Below, piece after piece: positions 42,297-53,975 of a stretch of DNA of 64,000 nucleotides (the first letter of the stretch is position 1; each line of letters opens with the position of its first letter). The translations under genes were made by a program, and so were the position numbers. The stretch lies in contig JBBROU010000004.1 in the NCBI GenBank assembly GCA_038229055.1, forward strand, positions 1-64,000. The letters are read 5' to 3'. The notes below the pieces were generated by a model that was given only the letters and a program-made list of their open reading frames with translations, did not search any database and was not told the origin of the DNA. Source of the DNA: JANYJA01 sp038229055. GTDB taxonomy: Bacteria; Acidobacteriota; Terriglobia; Bryobacterales; Bryobacteraceae.

Positions 42297-42976
42297 CAGC
42301 GCCGATCCAGCCTCAACAGCCCAAACCTTTCGGGAACATGGAAGGTTTCCTGCATCGTTGGACGCCAGGCGATCTCGACCCGCCGCGCCACCGGTCCCTG
42401 CTGTCGATAGAAATTCACCCGAAGCAGATTGCCCGCTATGGCAGCGCGCGAGTCAATCGAACCATACGGAATGCGCATGGCACCGTACCATATCTTATTC
42501 TTCGCATCAATTGACGCCTTGACTTCAAAGCCTGAGTTCCACTTCCAGCCGTCCTCGGGATGCGGGCGCGATCGGTCGATGTCCAGATCCACCCACTCGC
42601 CCTGCGGCGACATTTCAAATTCGCGGTAATGCCGGATATTCTTGAAGTCGGACCCGATAAACACCTCGGCAACGTCCCAATCCCATAGCTCATTGGTCTC
42701 CGTCGTTCGCGACGGATTGGGATGAAGGTAGAGTTCCCGGTAGTGGCATGTGAATTGGAAATAGAGGTTCTCAGCCGTCCAGCGAGATCGGACTTCCGTT
42801 CGATATTCCGGTTCCGGCTTGCCCAAGTTGTCCGTCGTCACCAGCACCGGCGGAGTGTCTCGCCAGAAACTCGCCGACGGGTCGAGTTGAAGCGCTACAT
42901 CGTGTTGGGCAAAGTGACTGACGAAGGCGTCAGGCTGAGCGACCCCAAAAGCCAGCAGAAAAAGGCGGCAGAGCAT
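42296..42976 (-). CDS. CBM9-like carbohydrate-binding family protein
   Basis: 226 residues with a short signal peptide (MLCRLFLLAFGVAQ). The body matches the carbohydrate-binding family 9-like fold: RWTAENLYFQFTCHYREL, LWDWDVAEVFIGSDF and YREFEMSPQGEWVDLDIDR. Such secreted proteins bind sugars or sit beside catabolic enzymes. Its stop overlaps the start of the downstream M28-type remnant, and it lies 14 bases after the CehA/McbA gene, so these formed one operon. Confidence 0.82.
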   Translation of the reverse strand: MLCRLFLLAFGVAQPDAFVSHFAQHDVALQLDPSASFWRDTPPVLVTTDNLGKPEPEYRTEVRSRWTAENLYFQFTCHYRELYLHPNPSRTTETNELWDWDVAEVFIGSDFKNIRHYREFEMSPQGEWVDLDIDRSRPHPEDGWKWNSGFEVKASIDAKNKIWYGAMRIPYGSIDSRAAIAGNLLRVNFYRQQGPVARRVEIAWRPTMQETFHVPERFGLLRLDRR

Positions 42977-42990
42977 GATGCTTCAGGCAG

Positions 42991-45186
42991 CTATTGCATT
43001 TCGGCGAGCCGCTGACGGTACTCCGCTTTTGCGGCCTCGTACGTGCGCGCGGCTTCACCCTGTTCCGCGATGCGGATCTGCGGACCTTTCATCTTCCAGC
43101 ACTGATCCACCGCCTTCAGGCACCATTCCGCACTTTGGCGCGAAGCCCGCACCGGCTTGCCGCCTACCGTGACCCAAATCGGGTTCGTGTGCGATGACGG
43201 CAATATTCGAAGCGCGACCCAACTGCTGCGTTCGATTTTGACATCGAACGAAATCGGACGCGTCACGCCGTCGGCGACAATATTCTGGCGCGTCACCGCC
43301 TCGCCGTTCACGATGAGTTCCACCGGAACCGAACGAGTCTCCGCCACCCGCGCCCGCTCCAGATCCCAGTAGGGCTTCTGATCGTACGGCGTCTTGCGAA
43401 CCGCTTCGTCCGGCTTTACATTGAGCAGCCCCGCTACGTTGGCCGTCACATGAACTTGCCTGGGCCTTTCCAGTTTCAGTTCACTTCCATTCGCCCCCAT
43501 CTCCGCTTGGTCGACCTTGAAATCCAGCAGATGGCTCTTGCCATCCGACACGTAGTTGCGGCCTTCGCGAATGCCTTCCGCCCAATCCGCATAATCCACG
43601 CGGCCCTTCTGCCGCACGTAGCTGCGCCCCAACCCCATCCTCTCGCCGTATATACAAGGAAAGTCCGTCTCGCCGCTGATCCTGGCGCGATATCCCACGT
43701 TCAACGTGTGATACCAGATGTTCAGTTCGCTGGCATAGGGTGTGTCCACCGTCGATATGAAGTCAACCAGATTCTGAGTCACGCCTACGATAAATTCATT
43801 GGCCCCGATTCCGTCGAAGGGAGGGATCTCATCCGTCGGCAGTTTCTCCTGCTTCAGCGCCAGTCCCCAGCCCGAGTGCGCGAACCCCGCGACCGCTCCC
43901 TGCTTTTTCGCCCAACGAAACACCGGGATCCCCCAGCTTGGCCATTCCTCAATGCGCCTGGCTCCCGGATAATCCTGCTCGCTCAAATTCAGCAATACGA
44001 TGTGGCCCGTGTGGCTCGAAGGAAACCCGGAAACCTCCACATCGTAATGCATCAAATTCGACTTCGTGGAAAGAGCGTTATCTTTCCCTTCGAAAAATGT
44101 CTTTTGAAAATACCACCCCGGCCCCCAACTCAGCACCGAGCCTACCTTTAGATCTTCGCCGAGGATGTGGCGCATCATGTCCGCCGGATACACACCCTCC
44201 GTCGGCCTCTCATAATGTGCGCACCCGGCGGCATGAACGTGATGATCGCCCGAATACCAGCCCAGCTTGGCCGGATCGATCCACCGCTCCAGCCGAAAAG
44301 TCAGGTCGACCGGCTGGTCCCCTACATGCGCGCGCTCCGACTTTTTTCGATACTCCGGTCCCCGCGTATATTCGATATTGTAGTTTCCCGGCGGCAGTGA
44401 CACCGATTCGCCATCATGACGATATATCTGCTGCTGGAAGGCGAAATCCGGAGCCAAACGCTTGGCTTGAGAAGGATAAACGCGCCCCTCGTCGTCCCGA
44501 ATCGTGAACGACGCCGTGGTCCCCTCATTGTCCCCATCCAGCACGTGCAGTTTGACTTGGGTTGCGGGATGGGAACTAAACAGGATATCGACTTCGCTGC
44601 GAAAGCCAAGATCTTGCGTTCCCTGGCCAACGCTGAAGGCCAGCTTCGCCTCACGCTTCCCCGCATCGCGCGAATAAAGCTGCAGCACGCGGTACTCGAG
44701 CTCGAGCCCGGAGAGCCGCGGCTTCATCGGCTGCTTGTCAAACATCTGGATGTCGAGGAAACGCCGGTTCACCTGAAACTCGCTACTGCCGGCCAGCGTT
44801 CCGGCATTGGGGCTGTCCACGGCCAGGACTGGCGTAATGCCCGCCTGGTTCCGCACCTTCACCAGAAACGAACGCCAGCCGTGTTCGACCAGGTCGGGCT
44901 TTGCGGGACCCTCCTGCACTTTGACGCGGCTCTCAGGATTGATCTCGACGCCAACGAGGCAGTGGCGGTCCAGAATTTTTTGAATCGACGCGATACTGTT
45001 GGGCGCGACCGAAAGGCGGTTCAACTCCGTAACTTCATTCGCCGGGAGCGGTTCGCCCGTCATCTGGAGCGCATCGATCACCCGCGTGGCGTTAGCGGCT
45101 AGAGGTTGCTGCTCCACCGAGGTGACGACGGGAAGTTCCTGCGCATAAAGCGTTAAAGCTGGCATCAGCATTAAAATCAGACGCAC
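42991..45186 (-). CDS. CehA/McbA-family metallohydrolase (PHP-like), secreted
   Basis: 731 residues from a GTG at 45186 with an excellent ribosome site (AGGAGG, six bases upstream). Signal peptide MRLILMLMPALTLYAQ. An N-terminal beta-rich part is followed by the metallohydrolase domain from about residue 320: GWYSGDHHVHAAGCAHY is the H-x-H metal motif, with later AGFAHSGWGLAL and YRARISGETDFPC. The family includes carbaryl hydrolase CehA and Gly-tRNA-microcin protein McbA homologues; real substrates of acidobacterial copies are unknown. First gene of a three-gene minus-strand run. Confidence 0.85.
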   Translation of the reverse strand: MRLILMLMPALTLYAQELPVVTSVEQQPLAANATRVIDALQMTGEPLPANEVTELNRLSVAPNSIASIQKILDRHCLVGVEINPESRVKVQEGPAKPDLVEHGWRSFLVKVRNQAGITPVLAVDSPNAGTLAGSSEFQVNRRFLDIQMFDKQPMKPRLSGLELEYRVLQLYSRDAGKREAKLAFSVGQGTQDLGFRSEVDILFSSHPATQVKLHVLDGDNEGTTASFTIRDDEGRVYPSQAKRLAPDFAFQQQIYRHDGESVSLPPGNYNIEYTRGPEYRKKSERAHVGDQPVDLTFRLERWIDPAKLGWYSGDHHVHAAGCAHYERPTEGVYPADMMRHILGEDLKVGSVLSWGPGWYFQKTFFEGKDNALSTKSNLMHYDVEVSGFPSSHTGHIVLLNLSEQDYPGARRIEEWPSWGIPVFRWAKKQGAVAGFAHSGWGLALKQEKLPTDEIPPFDGIGANEFIVGVTQNLVDFISTVDTPYASELNIWYHTLNVGYRARISGETDFPCIYGERMGLGRSYVRQKGRVDYADWAEGIREGRNYVSDGKSHLLDFKVDQAEMGANGSELKLERPRQVHVTANVAGLLNVKPDEAVRKTPYDQKPYWDLERARVAETRSVPVELIVNGEAVTRQNIVADGVTRPISFDVKIERSSWVALRILPSSHTNPIWVTVGGKPVRASRQSAEWCLKAVDQCWKMKGPQIRIAEQGEAARTYEAAKAEYRQRLAEMQ

Positions 45187-45400
45187 GAAAACCTCCTGAA
45201 TAGGGTCGCCCTGATCTTATCACCGAGCTTCGGCACAGGTCATGCAGTGGGAGGTGGAAAAGGCGCTGCAATCGGCAAAGGAGCCATCGACGACAAGCAC
45301 AAGAAACGCGAAGGTAAGTGAACAGGAGCGCGGAATCGCCCACGCCGACAGTGTGGCACTCGTTCTGCGTGAGCACCATTTGTCGACGTGCGGCGGACGC
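45187..45400. other. Gene-poor stretch with a possible glycine-zipper remnant
   Basis: No full gene was recognised. On the plus strand a frame ending at 45321 reads HAVGGGKGAAIGKGAIDD and a basic tail, reminiscent of the C-terminus of glycine-zipper envelope proteins, but it lacks a start and the rest of the domain. On the minus strand the end nearest 45187 must hold the promoter of the CehA/McbA gene; only a weak -10-like GATAAGAT is visible. Confidence 0.3.
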
Positions 45401-45419
45401 GCTTCAAGTGAGTTGAAGC
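45401..45419 (-). terminator. Hairpin directly after the His-rich small gene
   Basis: GCTTCAA and TTGAAGC pair perfectly (seven base pairs) around a five-base loop, starting right after the stop codon of the gene at 45420. A T-run is missing on that strand, so termination would be weak or need a helper. Confidence 0.5.
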
Positions 45420-45614
45420 TTACTTGCTTTGACCCGACTTGTGGTGTGCTTCTGTAGAGGACTCATGTGCCTTGGCGGAGTGCTCATGAGCCGTCTGCGA
45501 GTGCTTCTTACCCGCTTCGTGGTCGCCCTTCCCGTGATGCTCGGCGGCCGTACGGTGTGCTTTGGCCGCGCTGTCGTGATGTTCGGCTGCTTTGTTGTGT
45601 GAATCCTTCGGCAT
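45420..45614 (-). CDS. Small His/Ala/Lys-rich hydrophilic protein
   Basis: 64 residues, AAGGAG ribosome site nine bases before the ATG. The sequence is repetitive and highly polar: HNKAAEHHDSAAKAH, AAEHHGKGDHEAGKKH, AHEHSAKAHE; about one fifth is histidine. Closely similar small proteins occur in many Proteobacteria and Acidobacteriota, often described only as hypothetical. It is probably helical or disordered and could bind metal or act in stress; no function is established. Confidence 0.75.
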   Translation of the reverse strand: MPKDSHNKAAEHHDSAAKAHRTAAEHHGKGDHEAGKKHSQTAHEHSAKAHESSTEAHHKSGQSK

Positions 45615-45711
45615 GGAAGTACTCCTTCACAACAATTCTAAGACTCCGGCCAGCGTCGTTTGATGAATCAGCCTCGGAATCCGATCGCCCTTTGTGAGTT
45701 AAGATCCGCTC

Positions 45712-46077
45712 GTGGCGGCTCCTCACAACCCGCACACGTTTCCGTGCCTGGGAATGTACTCCGGAGGCGGCTACTCGGCCAAGATCAAAACCGGTTGGGA
45801 CGGCTCCCGTTGGACCGCTGAGTCCTGGAAACCAATTACCTGGGCGATCGCGACCCCTAATCCAACGGCAAGAATCTTCGGTAGCAAACGTCAGCCGCGG
45901 TTCACCCGGTGGTGCGGAGCCCGTGCCTATCAAGTCCAAGCAATGATGGCCAAGGTCCATCGGCGCAGGTTTGCGGACAAGTTTACCGCCACGGCGCCTG
46001 AAGTTCTGAACCGGTCAGGATGGCGCTATGGAACGGCCTGGTGGAGTAGCCGGGCCGCTCCTCACAACTTCCGATAA
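45712..46077 (+). CDS. Doubtful hypothetical protein
   Basis: A 121-residue frame from GTG at 45712, with no ribosome site and no recognised domain; Trp and Arg are frequent. It overlaps the end of the DUF1080 gene on the other strand by 16 bases. The minus strand of 45615-45960 is also open but equally unrecognised. The stretch 45615-46061 is therefore best regarded as having no supported gene, and this entry as a candidate only. Confidence 0.2.
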   Translation: MAAPHNPHTFPCLGMYSGGGYSAKIKTGWDGSRWTAESWKPITWAIATPNPTARIFGSKRQPRFTRWCGARAYQVQAMMAKVHRRRFADKFTATAPEVLNRSGWRYGTAWWSSRAAPHNFR

Positions 46078-46841
46078 AGTATGTTTCGGAATTCCACTTT
46101 AAACGGCGGCCCCACGTGCATCTGGAAACCAACCACGCCTTCCGGCACAAAGTTCTTGGAATCTTCGTCAATGGTCGCGCTAATCAATTGTCCGTTCAGG
46201 ATCTGGATCATGATCGGTCCACGCGCGATGATGTGGTACCGGTTCCACCCCTGCACGTTCATAACGCCCCGCAGCAGCGTGTTGTCCCCGATGGTCGCGA
46301 CCACTTTATATTTCGGGCCGGCAGTTATCCGTGTCATCTGGCCGCGCTGCGCCAGCACCACGTGCCCCGGCTTGCGTCCCCTCTCCTCGTGCAGGTTTCC
46401 GGTGTATTCGTTGGTGATATCCATGTCTGCCTGGTAACCCCTAAGCACCCACTTGCCGACGTCCGGCAATTCGACGCTCCGATATTGAATGCCGCTATTC
46501 GTGCCGCCCAACTTGAAATCGCATTTCAATTCGAAATCCCGCACGGCGCCGCCGCGCCAGATCAGAAAATTGTTCATCTTCACCACCTTCTCCGGAGTGG
46601 TCTCGCCAACAATTTCGCCGTTTTCGGCGCGCCAGAAGGTCTTATCGCCATCCCAGCCCGCCAGCGTCTTGCCGTCGAATATAGGCACAAAATCCGTATT
46701 ATCGTCCGGTTCATATTCTGGATAAATACCGGATGCTCGTTGCGCAGCGGCGTGCCCTGCCTGGGGCGCCGGGCCCTGCCCATGGCATAAAATCGTTCCG
46801 GCCAGCAATGGCAAAGCACGTAAGGCGTTTTTGAGCGACAT
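46062..46841 (-). CDS. DUF1080 (3-keto-disaccharide hydrolase-like) secreted protein
   Basis: 259 residues with an N-terminal signal (ALRALPLLAGTILCHG). The DUF1080 lectin-like fold is evident: FVPIFDGKTLAGWDGD, FWRAENGEIVGETT, FELKCDFKLGGTNSGIQYRS and GVVGFQMHVGPPFKVEFRN. Characterised members hydrolyse 3-keto-glycosides; this copy is assumed to be periplasmic. It diverges from the DksA-like gene with 79 bases between the starts. Confidence 0.92.
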   Translation of the reverse strand: MSLKNALRALPLLAGTILCHGQGPAPQAGHAAAQRASGIYPEYEPDDNTDFVPIFDGKTLAGWDGDKTFWRAENGEIVGETTPEKVVKMNNFLIWRGGAVRDFELKCDFKLGGTNSGIQYRSVELPDVGKWVLRGYQADMDITNEYTGNLHEERGRKPGHVVLAQRGQMTRITAGPKYKVVATIGDNTLLRGVMNVQGWNRYHIIARGPIMIQILNGQLISATIDEDSKNFVPEGVVGFQMHVGPPFKVEFRNILYRKL

Positions 46842-46907
46842 TTAATTCTCCGGGGGTGAAGTCAGCACAGATCATATCGCGAACTTTTGATCCGGCGCCA
46901 ACCGTCT

Positions 46908-46913
46908 TATACT
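46908..46913 (+). promoter_or_regulatory. -10 box of a possibly leaderless dksA-like transcript
   Basis: TATACT lies seven bases before the ATG at 46921, so transcription would begin at or next to the start codon. The -35 region is weak (TTTTGA 17 bases upstream). No ribosome site precedes the ATG, which agrees with a leaderless message. Confidence 0.4.
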
Positions 46914-46920
46914 CAAGCCG

Positions 46921-47283
46921 ATGGATACCGCACACTATAAAGATCTGCTGCTGCGCAAAGAACAGGAACTTCTGGACAGTATCGCCCGGCTCCAGAAGGA
47001 TGCCGTCGAGTCCCCCTCCGCCGAAGTGCAGGATTCCGGCGACCTGTCGGTCTCCGACGTTGAGAAGGACTCCGCCTTCGACGAAAGCACGCGCCAGTGG
47101 AGCACCCTCGAGCAAGTCCGCGCAGCACTAGAGCGCATGGCGGACGGCACCTACGGCAAGTGTATCGAGGACGGCGAAGTAATTCCGCCTGCCCGCCTTG
47201 AGGCGATTCCATGGACTCCCTATTGCCTGAAGCATCAGGAAAAACGCGATGCCCCGCCCGAGACTGAAGGCGCGACTTTGTGA
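46921..47283 (+). CDS. DksA/TraR-family regulator with altered zinc finger
   Basis: 120 residues: an N-terminal coiled coil (about 5-35, 65-85) and a C-terminal finger region. The usual C4 zinc site reads YGKCIEDGEVIPPARLEAIP then TPYCLKHQ, so two of the four cysteines are replaced by Asp and His. DksA-type proteins bind RNA polymerase through the secondary channel and adjust transcription with ppGpp. The tip region has DLSVSDVEKDSAFDES. Zinc binding may be lost or changed. Confidence 0.88.
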   Translation: MDTAHYKDLLLRKEQELLDSIARLQKDAVESPSAEVQDSGDLSVSDVEKDSAFDESTRQWSTLEQVRAALERMADGTYGKCIEDGEVIPPARLEAIPWTPYCLKHQEKRDAPPETEGATL

Positions 47284-47428
47284 GCGAGCGCGTAAACGAG
47301 CGCCCTAAGCGAACGCCGTCAGGAAATACGTGAAAAGCGTTAGCGTTCGTCGCCGCGGATTAAAATCTCGAAATTCCGCGAGAAAAATCGCCCGTTCAAG
47401 CTACTATTTCTTCTATAAGGTTGAATCG
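47284..47428 (+). other. Intergenic region with a small inverted repeat
   Basis: 145 bases between the DksA-like and SGNH hydrolase genes. TCTCG and CGAGA form a short stem near 47368-47386. No firm promoter or terminator was recognised; a start for the next gene further upstream (47330) is open but lacks a signal peptide at its end. Confidence 0.3.
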
Positions 47429-48481
47429 ATGCGAAGAACTGTGCTTTTGAAGCTTGCGCTCGTTGTGTGCGCGAGCGCGCTACCCCTTCTGCCCGCCACG
47501 GCACCCGCTGTTACCAACATCTGCTTCGTCGGGGATAGTTTCGTTACCAACGAAACCATCACCTTCCCGCTGCGCGCTTGGATGCAGCAAAAATTCGGCA
47601 ACGCCAGCGTCGGCTTGGTCACCATGAATGCCGTTGACGTCACCCCCAACAGCGTCACCAACGTCCGGACCGGAAGTTGGACCGACTACCAGACCAACGC
47701 GACCGGCCTCAACGCCGCCTACACGCGGAACTACACGGACAACGGCACCATCACGCTCAACGGCTCCGCCTTCGCGGGAACGCAGTTTGTGATTCATTAT
47801 CTTGGCCAAGTCTCTGGCGGCACCTTCTCCTACGCCGTCGATGGGGGCACGGCCACCCACGTTGACACCTCCGCATCCACGGGCTACCAGACGGTAACCG
47901 CCGGCGGATTCACCAACGGTCCCCATACCCTGGTGATCAGCATGGTCCCGCCCGCCGCCGCGAACGGCGTGCTTATATACGGTGTTTCCGCGGAGTCTCC
48001 CGCCGGCGTCCGCGTCCACCGCATCGGCCATTCCGGCATGGAAGCCGCCGATTTCGCCGCGATGGATCAGAGCATCTGGCAAGCCGGTCTTCACGCTCTT
48101 GGCTGCAACATCACCATCCTGCAGTTCGGCACGAACGAGAAGTGGCATAACAAAAATCCCGCCGACATGATCCCCGCCCTGACGACGCTGATCGCCTCGG
48201 CTAAGACCGCGAATCCCGGCAGCGCTGTCATGCTGATCGCGCCCTGGGACAACACCATCCTTGCCGCCTACAACATGGGCCAATACGAAGCCTCGGTCCA
48301 AACCGCCGCCGGCACCAACGCCTTCATGAATATGTATCAGACCATGGGACCGCCCCCCGTCAACATCGCGCGTAACTACTATGCCGATTCGAACCCGTAC
48401 GTTCATCCGGATACGGCTGGCGGACAGGCTTGGGCTTACCAGATTTTTAAGTACTTGCTGCGCGGGCCGCTGCCGCGTTAA
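47429..48481 (+). CDS. SGNH/GDSL-type secreted hydrolase
   Basis: 350 residues from the ATG at 47429, chosen because it directly starts a signal peptide (LLKLALVVCASALPLLPATA). SGNH blocks: CFVGDSFVTNE (Ser in GDS), LQFGTNEKWH (block III, GxN), and NPYVHPDTAGGQAW near the C-terminus (Asp/His pair region). An inserted beta-rich portion lies between about residues 60 and 180. It is an esterase or lipase-like enzyme, probably acting on acylated carbohydrate. Its stop abuts that of the convergent alpha/beta hydrolase. Confidence 0.75.
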   Translation: MRRTVLLKLALVVCASALPLLPATAPAVTNICFVGDSFVTNETITFPLRAWMQQKFGNASVGLVTMNAVDVTPNSVTNVRTGSWTDYQTNATGLNAAYTRNYTDNGTITLNGSAFAGTQFVIHYLGQVSGGTFSYAVDGGTATHVDTSASTGYQTVTAGGFTNGPHTLVISMVPPAAANGVLIYGVSAESPAGVRVHRIGHSGMEAADFAAMDQSIWQAGLHALGCNITILQFGTNEKWHNKNPADMIPALTTLIASAKTANPGSAVMLIAPWDNTILAAYNMGQYEASVQTAAGTNAFMNMYQTMGPPPVNIARNYYADSNPYVHPDTAGGQAWAYQIFKYLLRGPLPR

Positions 48482-49621
48482 TCACGCCTTCTTCAGCCAG
48501 CGATCCATCCACTGAAACGCGTCGCTCTGCATTTCCCGGTCGAACTTGTGCGGCCCCGGGTAGAACTTCGCGCGGTAGCGATCACTGGCGCCCGCCCGCC
48601 GGTACACGTCCGTAAGGATGCGGTCGGCCCGCTCCATCTCCGGCACCGTGAACAACTGGTCCTCATGGTTGTTCAGCACCATTGCGGCGTTGGGCACGTT
48701 GATTCCGAGAATCTCCGGATAGTCCAAGTCGCGCGGCAGCCCTGGCACATAAACCATCCACGTGTGCGTATAGCTTTTTGAAAGCAGGTAATCGCGCCAC
48801 GTTGTCATCATTCCGACGCAGCAGGAGCACTTAATCCGCTCGTCCACACCAGTTAGGTAAACCGTGCGCAGCCCCCCGCCGGAAAGCCCGCAGCATCCTA
48901 CTCGCGAGGCATCCACTTCCGGGCGTGAGCATAGATAGTCGAGCGCCCGCTGGTCTTCTCCCGTGAAAACTCCCGGCCATGTGGTCCCCGCCGAGAACAG
49001 GCTCTTCGCCATGATGTGCTCGTGATTCCCGGCAAACGCGTTATATCGCTTGATCTCGTCTTCGGCTTCCGGATCCCGTTCCGTCAGGCCGCTCAGGATC
49101 GCCGCGGGCAGATCCCCCACGCGCACGCGGCGGCTGCCGAACGTAAACGCATCGTGAACCAGCACCACGTACCCGCGTCTGGCCAGATCGTTGGCCCAGG
49201 CATTTCCGCCGTAATACTGTTCCTGGTGCCGGATCATCATCGGGTGCGGATCTTTGCTCATCCGCGTGATCTTGCGATACCCGAAGTATTTGTTGCCCCC
49301 GTGGTCGTGCAGCCCGAGCACGGCCGGCAGTTTCCCCGTCGCCCCCAGTGGCTTCAGCAACAGCGCTTCGGTCGGCGGGCCGTACGGTAGCTGCCACTGC
49401 AGGTGCTCGATTGCGAGCCCGTCAAACTCAAGATGATGCTGCACCGTGACCGCGGGCGTGCCCCCGGAATTCGGCTGCATCAATGCCTCGCGGAACCTCT
49501 GCCGCGCTCGCGGACGCCACTCCGCGGCGTTTCCCGATGTCGCCAGACGGAAAGAAAGCTTCGGCGGATCGGGGGCAAGGTGCGCCGCCCATTCGCCGTA
49601 AGCGCCAAGCATATTCTGCAT
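48482..49621 (-). CDS. Alpha/beta hydrolase (acetyl xylan esterase/dienelactone hydrolase-like)
   Basis: 379 residues, no signal peptide. The nucleophile elbow is CCGLSGGGLRTVYLTG (about residue 240), the acid is probably in NNHEDQLFTVPE (about 325), and the histidine in YPGPHKFDREM (about 360). An oxyanion region LHDHGGNKYFGY appears near 105. The family is close to large esterases common in Acidobacteriota; substrate unknown. It begins 32 bases after atpC and may be read through from the ATP synthase operon. Confidence 0.82.
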   Translation of the reverse strand: MQNMLGAYGEWAAHLAPDPPKLSFRLATSGNAAEWRPRARQRFREALMQPNSGGTPAVTVQHHLEFDGLAIEHLQWQLPYGPPTEALLLKPLGATGKLPAVLGLHDHGGNKYFGYRKITRMSKDPHPMMIRHQEQYYGGNAWANDLARRGYVVLVHDAFTFGSRRVRVGDLPAAILSGLTERDPEAEDEIKRYNAFAGNHEHIMAKSLFSAGTTWPGVFTGEDQRALDYLCSRPEVDASRVGCCGLSGGGLRTVYLTGVDERIKCSCCVGMMTTWRDYLLSKSYTHTWMVYVPGLPRDLDYPEILGINVPNAAMVLNNHEDQLFTVPEMERADRILTDVYRRAGASDRYRAKFYPGPHKFDREMQSDAFQWMDRWLKKA

Positions 49622-49653
49622 TTGCGCTATAGCGTATCAAACGCCAGCCGGGC

Positions 49654-50061
49654 TTACCGCTTTTCTGCCAGATCCACCTTCGCTTGAGCTTGCATCATAC
49701 TGGCCAGCGCGCTCGCCGGATCCAAATCCTCGGGCGGATCCTCCAGCACTTGATAGGCCTGGGCCAGCTCTTGACGTGCTTGGTCCATCTCAACTTCCGT
49801 CTTCCGGTGCGCGCCATCCGCCAACACCCGGACTTTATCCGGGAGAATCTCGACGAAACCGCCATAGACCGATAGATACTCCGTCTTGCCGCCTGCCGTA
49901 TAACTCAGAATTCCGTTCGCGAGTTCCGAAATCAGTGGCGCGCGGCCGGCTTCCACGCCGTAGTACCCGTCGAGCCCGGGGATTTGCGCTTCGTTCACCT
50001 GCTCGCGCAATAGCAGCCGCTCCGGCGTCGCCACCTCGAGCGTGAACTCCGATTCCGCCAT
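49654..50061 (-). CDS. atpC: F-type ATP synthase epsilon subunit
   Basis: 135 residues. FTLEVATPERLLLREQVNEA and GYYGVEAGRAPLISEL are the epsilon beta-sandwich; the C-terminal helices carry KRKTEVEMDQARQELAQ-type sequence (seen as HRKTEVEMDQARQELAQ). It rotates with gamma and regulates the enzyme. Three bases after atpD. Confidence 0.95.
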   Translation of the reverse strand: MAESEFTLEVATPERLLLREQVNEAQIPGLDGYYGVEAGRAPLISELANGILSYTAGGKTEYLSVYGGFVEILPDKVRVLADGAHRKTEVEMDQARQELAQAYQVLEDPPEDLDPASALASMMQAQAKVDLAEKR

Positions 50062-50064
50062 CCC

Positions 50065-51519
<1,455 letters not shown>

Positions 51520-51562
51520 ATTTTCTTAAACTCCGCGGCTACTCCAGCCGCTATTCCCGCCG

Positions 51563-52415
<853 letters not shown>

Positions 52416-52423
<8 letters not shown>

Positions 52424-53963
52424 GCGCGGAACTTCCCGCTAAAACTTTGCCGTCCGACAGAAAACGATCTTTAAATTCCTTCAGCGCCGCCGTCAGATCT
52501 TTTTTCAATTGATCGTCCAGCGTCTTTTTCTCGCGAATCTGCTCGAAAATACCCGGATGCGCATTCTCGAAGAAGCGGTACATCTCCTCTTCGAAGGCGC
52601 GGCACTTCTCTACCGGTACGTCGTCCAGCACGCCCGTGGTTCCCGCGTAGATGATCGCGATCTGCTTCTCCACCGCCAGCGGCTGATACTGCTTCTGCTT
52701 CAGAATCTCGACCAGATGTTTGCCCCGGTTGAGCTGCGCCTGCGACGATTTATCCAGATCCGAGCCGAACTGCGCGAATGCCGCCAGCTCCCGGTACTGC
52801 GCCAGATCCAGCCGCAGCGTTCCCGCAATCTGCCGCATCGCTTTAATCTGCGCGCTGCCGCCTACGCGGCTCACCGACTGGCCCACGTTGATGGCCGGCC
52901 GCACGTTGGAGTTGAACAGATCGGCTTCGAGGAAGATCTGCCCGTCCGTAATTGAAATCACGTTAGTCGGAATGTATGCCGAAATGTCGCCCGTCTGCGT
53001 CTCGATAAACGGCAGCGACGTCAGCGATCCCCCGCCCAGCGACTTCGACATCATCGCCGCGCGCTCCAGCAACCGGCTGTGCAAATAGAACACATCGCCC
53101 GGAAACGCCTCGCGCCCCGGCGGGCGCCGCAGCAGCAGTGAAATTTCCCGGTACGCCGCCGCGTGCTTCGACAAGTCGTCGTAGATCGTCAAAGCGTGCC
53201 GCCCGTTGTCGCGGAAAAACTCGCCCATCGCGCAGCCCGCATAAGGCGCGATGTACTGCATAGGAGCCGGGTCGGAAGCGCTCGCCGACACCACGATGGT
53301 GTACTCCATCGCGCCGTGATCTTCCAGCGTCTTCACCACCTGCGCCACCGTCGACCGCTTCTGCCCAATGGCGACATAGATGCAAATCATGTCGCCGCCC
53401 TTCTGGTTCAGAATCGTGTCAATCGCGATTGCCGTCTTACCAGTCTGCCGGTCCCCGATCACCAGCTCGCGCTGGCCCCGGCCGATCGGAATCATTCCGT
53501 CGATGGCTTTGATGCCCGTCTGCAAAGGCTGCCGCACCGGCTGCCGGTCGATCACGCCCGGCGCCACGCGCTCGATGGCATTCACCTGCGTGGTCGCAAT
53601 CGGGCCTTTTCCATCCAGCGGCCGCCCCAGCGCATCCACCACGCGTCCGATCAGCGCATCGCCCACGGGCACGGACATAATGCGGCCCGTGCGCTTCACT
53701 TCGTCGCCTTCGCGAATCACCGTGTAATCGCCCAGCAGCACCGCGCCCACCTGATCTTCCTCCAGGTTCATCGCGATGCCCGCAACGTCATGCGGAAATT
53801 CAATCAGCTCGCCATACATCACCTTTTCCAGGCCATGGATGCGCGCAATGCCGTCCCCCACCGAGATCACCGAGCCCACTTCGCTCACGTCGATCGCGTT
53901 CTCGTAGTTCTCAATCTCCTGCCGGAGGATCTTCGTTATTTCGTCCGCTCTGATCTGAGCCAT
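52416..53963 (-). CDS. atpA: F-type ATP synthase alpha subunit
   Basis: 515 residues. P-loop GDRQTGKTAIAIDTIL at about residue 170; the VGQSVSRVGGSAQIKAMRQI segment and YREISLLLRRPPGREAFPGD are typical. Non-catalytic nucleotide-binding subunit of F1. Twelve bases after atpH. Confidence 0.98.
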
Positions 53964-53975
53964 AATTCCGTTTTC

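Noticed and set aside
45508..45960. 150-codon minus-strand frame
   Set aside because: No recognised domain, overlaps the convincing His-rich gene in another frame, Arg/Gly/Ser-rich composition.
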